Origin: Mycobacterium sp. 1245111.1
GTDB lineage: Bacteria > Actinomycetota > Actinomycetes > Mycobacteriales > Mycobacteriaceae
NCBI RefSeq assembly: GCF_001673405.1
Contig: NZ_LZLV01000102.1
Location: forward strand, 28,065 to 92,064
DNA: 64,000 bases
Direction: 5' to 3'
Shown here one piece after another: positions 63,615 through 64,000 of the stretch. The position numbers were made by a program, and so were the translations under genes. The notes beneath the pieces were generated by a model. It searched no databases and was not told where the DNA came from. It saw only the letters and a list, made by a program, of their open reading frames with translations. Each line of letters starts with the position of its first letter. Positions within the stretch are counted from its first letter, which is position 1.

Positions 63615-64000
63615 GTGCGAATTCTGGTGACCGGCGCTACCGGATATGTCGGGTCGCGACTGGTCACAGCGCTACTCACGGCGGGGCACCAGGTGCTGGC
63701 CGCCACGCGCGACCCTGCGCGGCTGACCCAGGTCGGATGGTTCGACGATGTCACGGTCGTGACGCTGGACGCCGCGGACCTCGACTCGGCGCACGCCGCG
63801 CTGGCCGAAGCCGGCCCGATCGACGTCCTCTATTACTTGGTGCACGCAATCGGTCAGCCCGGTTTTCGCGACGCCGACCGGACGTCCGCCGCAAATGTCG
63901 CCGCCGCCGCGAAAACTGCGGGGGTGCGCCGGATCGTTTACCTGGGGGGCTTTGTCCCTTGCGAAGGTGGGCTGTCCGAGCACCTGAGCAGCCGCGCCGA
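63615..64000 (+). CDS. NAD(P)H-binding protein (NmrA/extended SDR type), 3' truncated by window end
   Basis: At least 128 codons, still open at the window edge. MRILVTGATGYVGSRLVTALL is a clean Rossmann start, followed by AATRDPARL after strand 2 and YYLVHAIGQPGF and RIVYLGGFVP for strands 4 and 5. This pattern fits the NmrA-like or complex I NDUFA9-like atypical SDR group. It is transcribed away from PKS cassette B, sharing about 180 bp of promoter region, so a link with the cassettes is possible. Confidence 0.85.
   Translation, partial: MRILVTGATGYVGSRLVTALLTAGHQVLAATRDPARLTQVGWFDDVTVVTLDAADLDSAHAALAEAGPIDVLYYLVHAIGQPGFRDADRTSAANVAAAAKTAGVRRIVYLGGFVPCEGGLSEHLSSRA

Noticed and set aside
1..64000. 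tRNA, rRNA, CRISPR arrays, complete insertion sequences and prophage genes
   Set aside because: None recognised; the 13E12-type HNH gene is the only element-like gene seen.

Overview
The window is high-GC actinobacterial DNA. Gene order and protein sequence place it in Mycobacterium, or a very close relative. The backbone follows the M. tuberculosis H37Rv order from about Rv1084 to Rv1139 (Rv numbers are from memory, not a search): DUF255 protein, hemolysin III, Z-FPP synthase, coaA, glyA, desA2, phoH2, polysaccharide deacetylase, fum, glpX, 3beta-HSD, xseB/xseA, the Rv1109c lipid-droplet protein, ispH, ychF, adenylate cyclase, zwf, gnd, bpoB, ephC, a WS/DGAT-like protein, ppdK, DUF3556 protein and metE. 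No tRNA, rRNA, CRISPR array or complete insertion sequence was seen.

Layout. 1-12 kb: core metabolism (ketosteroid isomerase, Z-isoprenyl synthase, pantothenate kinase, SHMT, acyl-ACP desaturase, PhoH2 with a PhoAT-like upstream ORF). 12-18 kb: cell-wall deacetylase, an atypical alpha/beta hydrolase island, and a glpX-fum-SnoaL operon. 18-25 kb: three coupled SDR/epimerase genes, 3beta-HSD behind a KstR-type box, exonuclease VII and ispH. 25-33 kb: ychF followed by a small insertion bounded by a duplicated ychF tail, a peroxiredoxin-DUF742 fusion, a repeat-built coiled-coil protein, a membrane-anchored Mrr-like nuclease and small secreted proteins. 32-44 kb: cyclase, pentose-phosphate genes, hydrolases, decayed Mce-associated genes, a 13E12-type HNH gene with an SOS box, and a half-length PPDK. 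44-50.8 kb: accessory oxidoreductases, including a translationally coupled block ending in a TetR gene, where M. tuberculosis has prpRDC (recalled). 50.8-58 kb: DUF3556 protein behind a perfect KstR-like palindrome, metE with a cobalamin riboswitch, thiolase and enoyl-CoA hydratase.

The most distinctive region is 58.1-63.4 kb. Two tandem copies of a three-gene cassette (type III polyketide synthase, ICMT-like methyltransferase, FAD oxidoreductase) lie head to tail on the minus strand. The order matches the Streptomyces srsABC phenolic-lipid operon. The copies have diverged in the synthase and in the flavoprotein C-terminus, yet share a 622-bp tract with no mismatch, which points to recent gene conversion.

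Many genes show a TANNNT -10 hexamer 5-8 nt before the start codon and no Shine-Dalgarno sequence, the mycobacterial leaderless arrangement. Several start codons were chosen on that basis.
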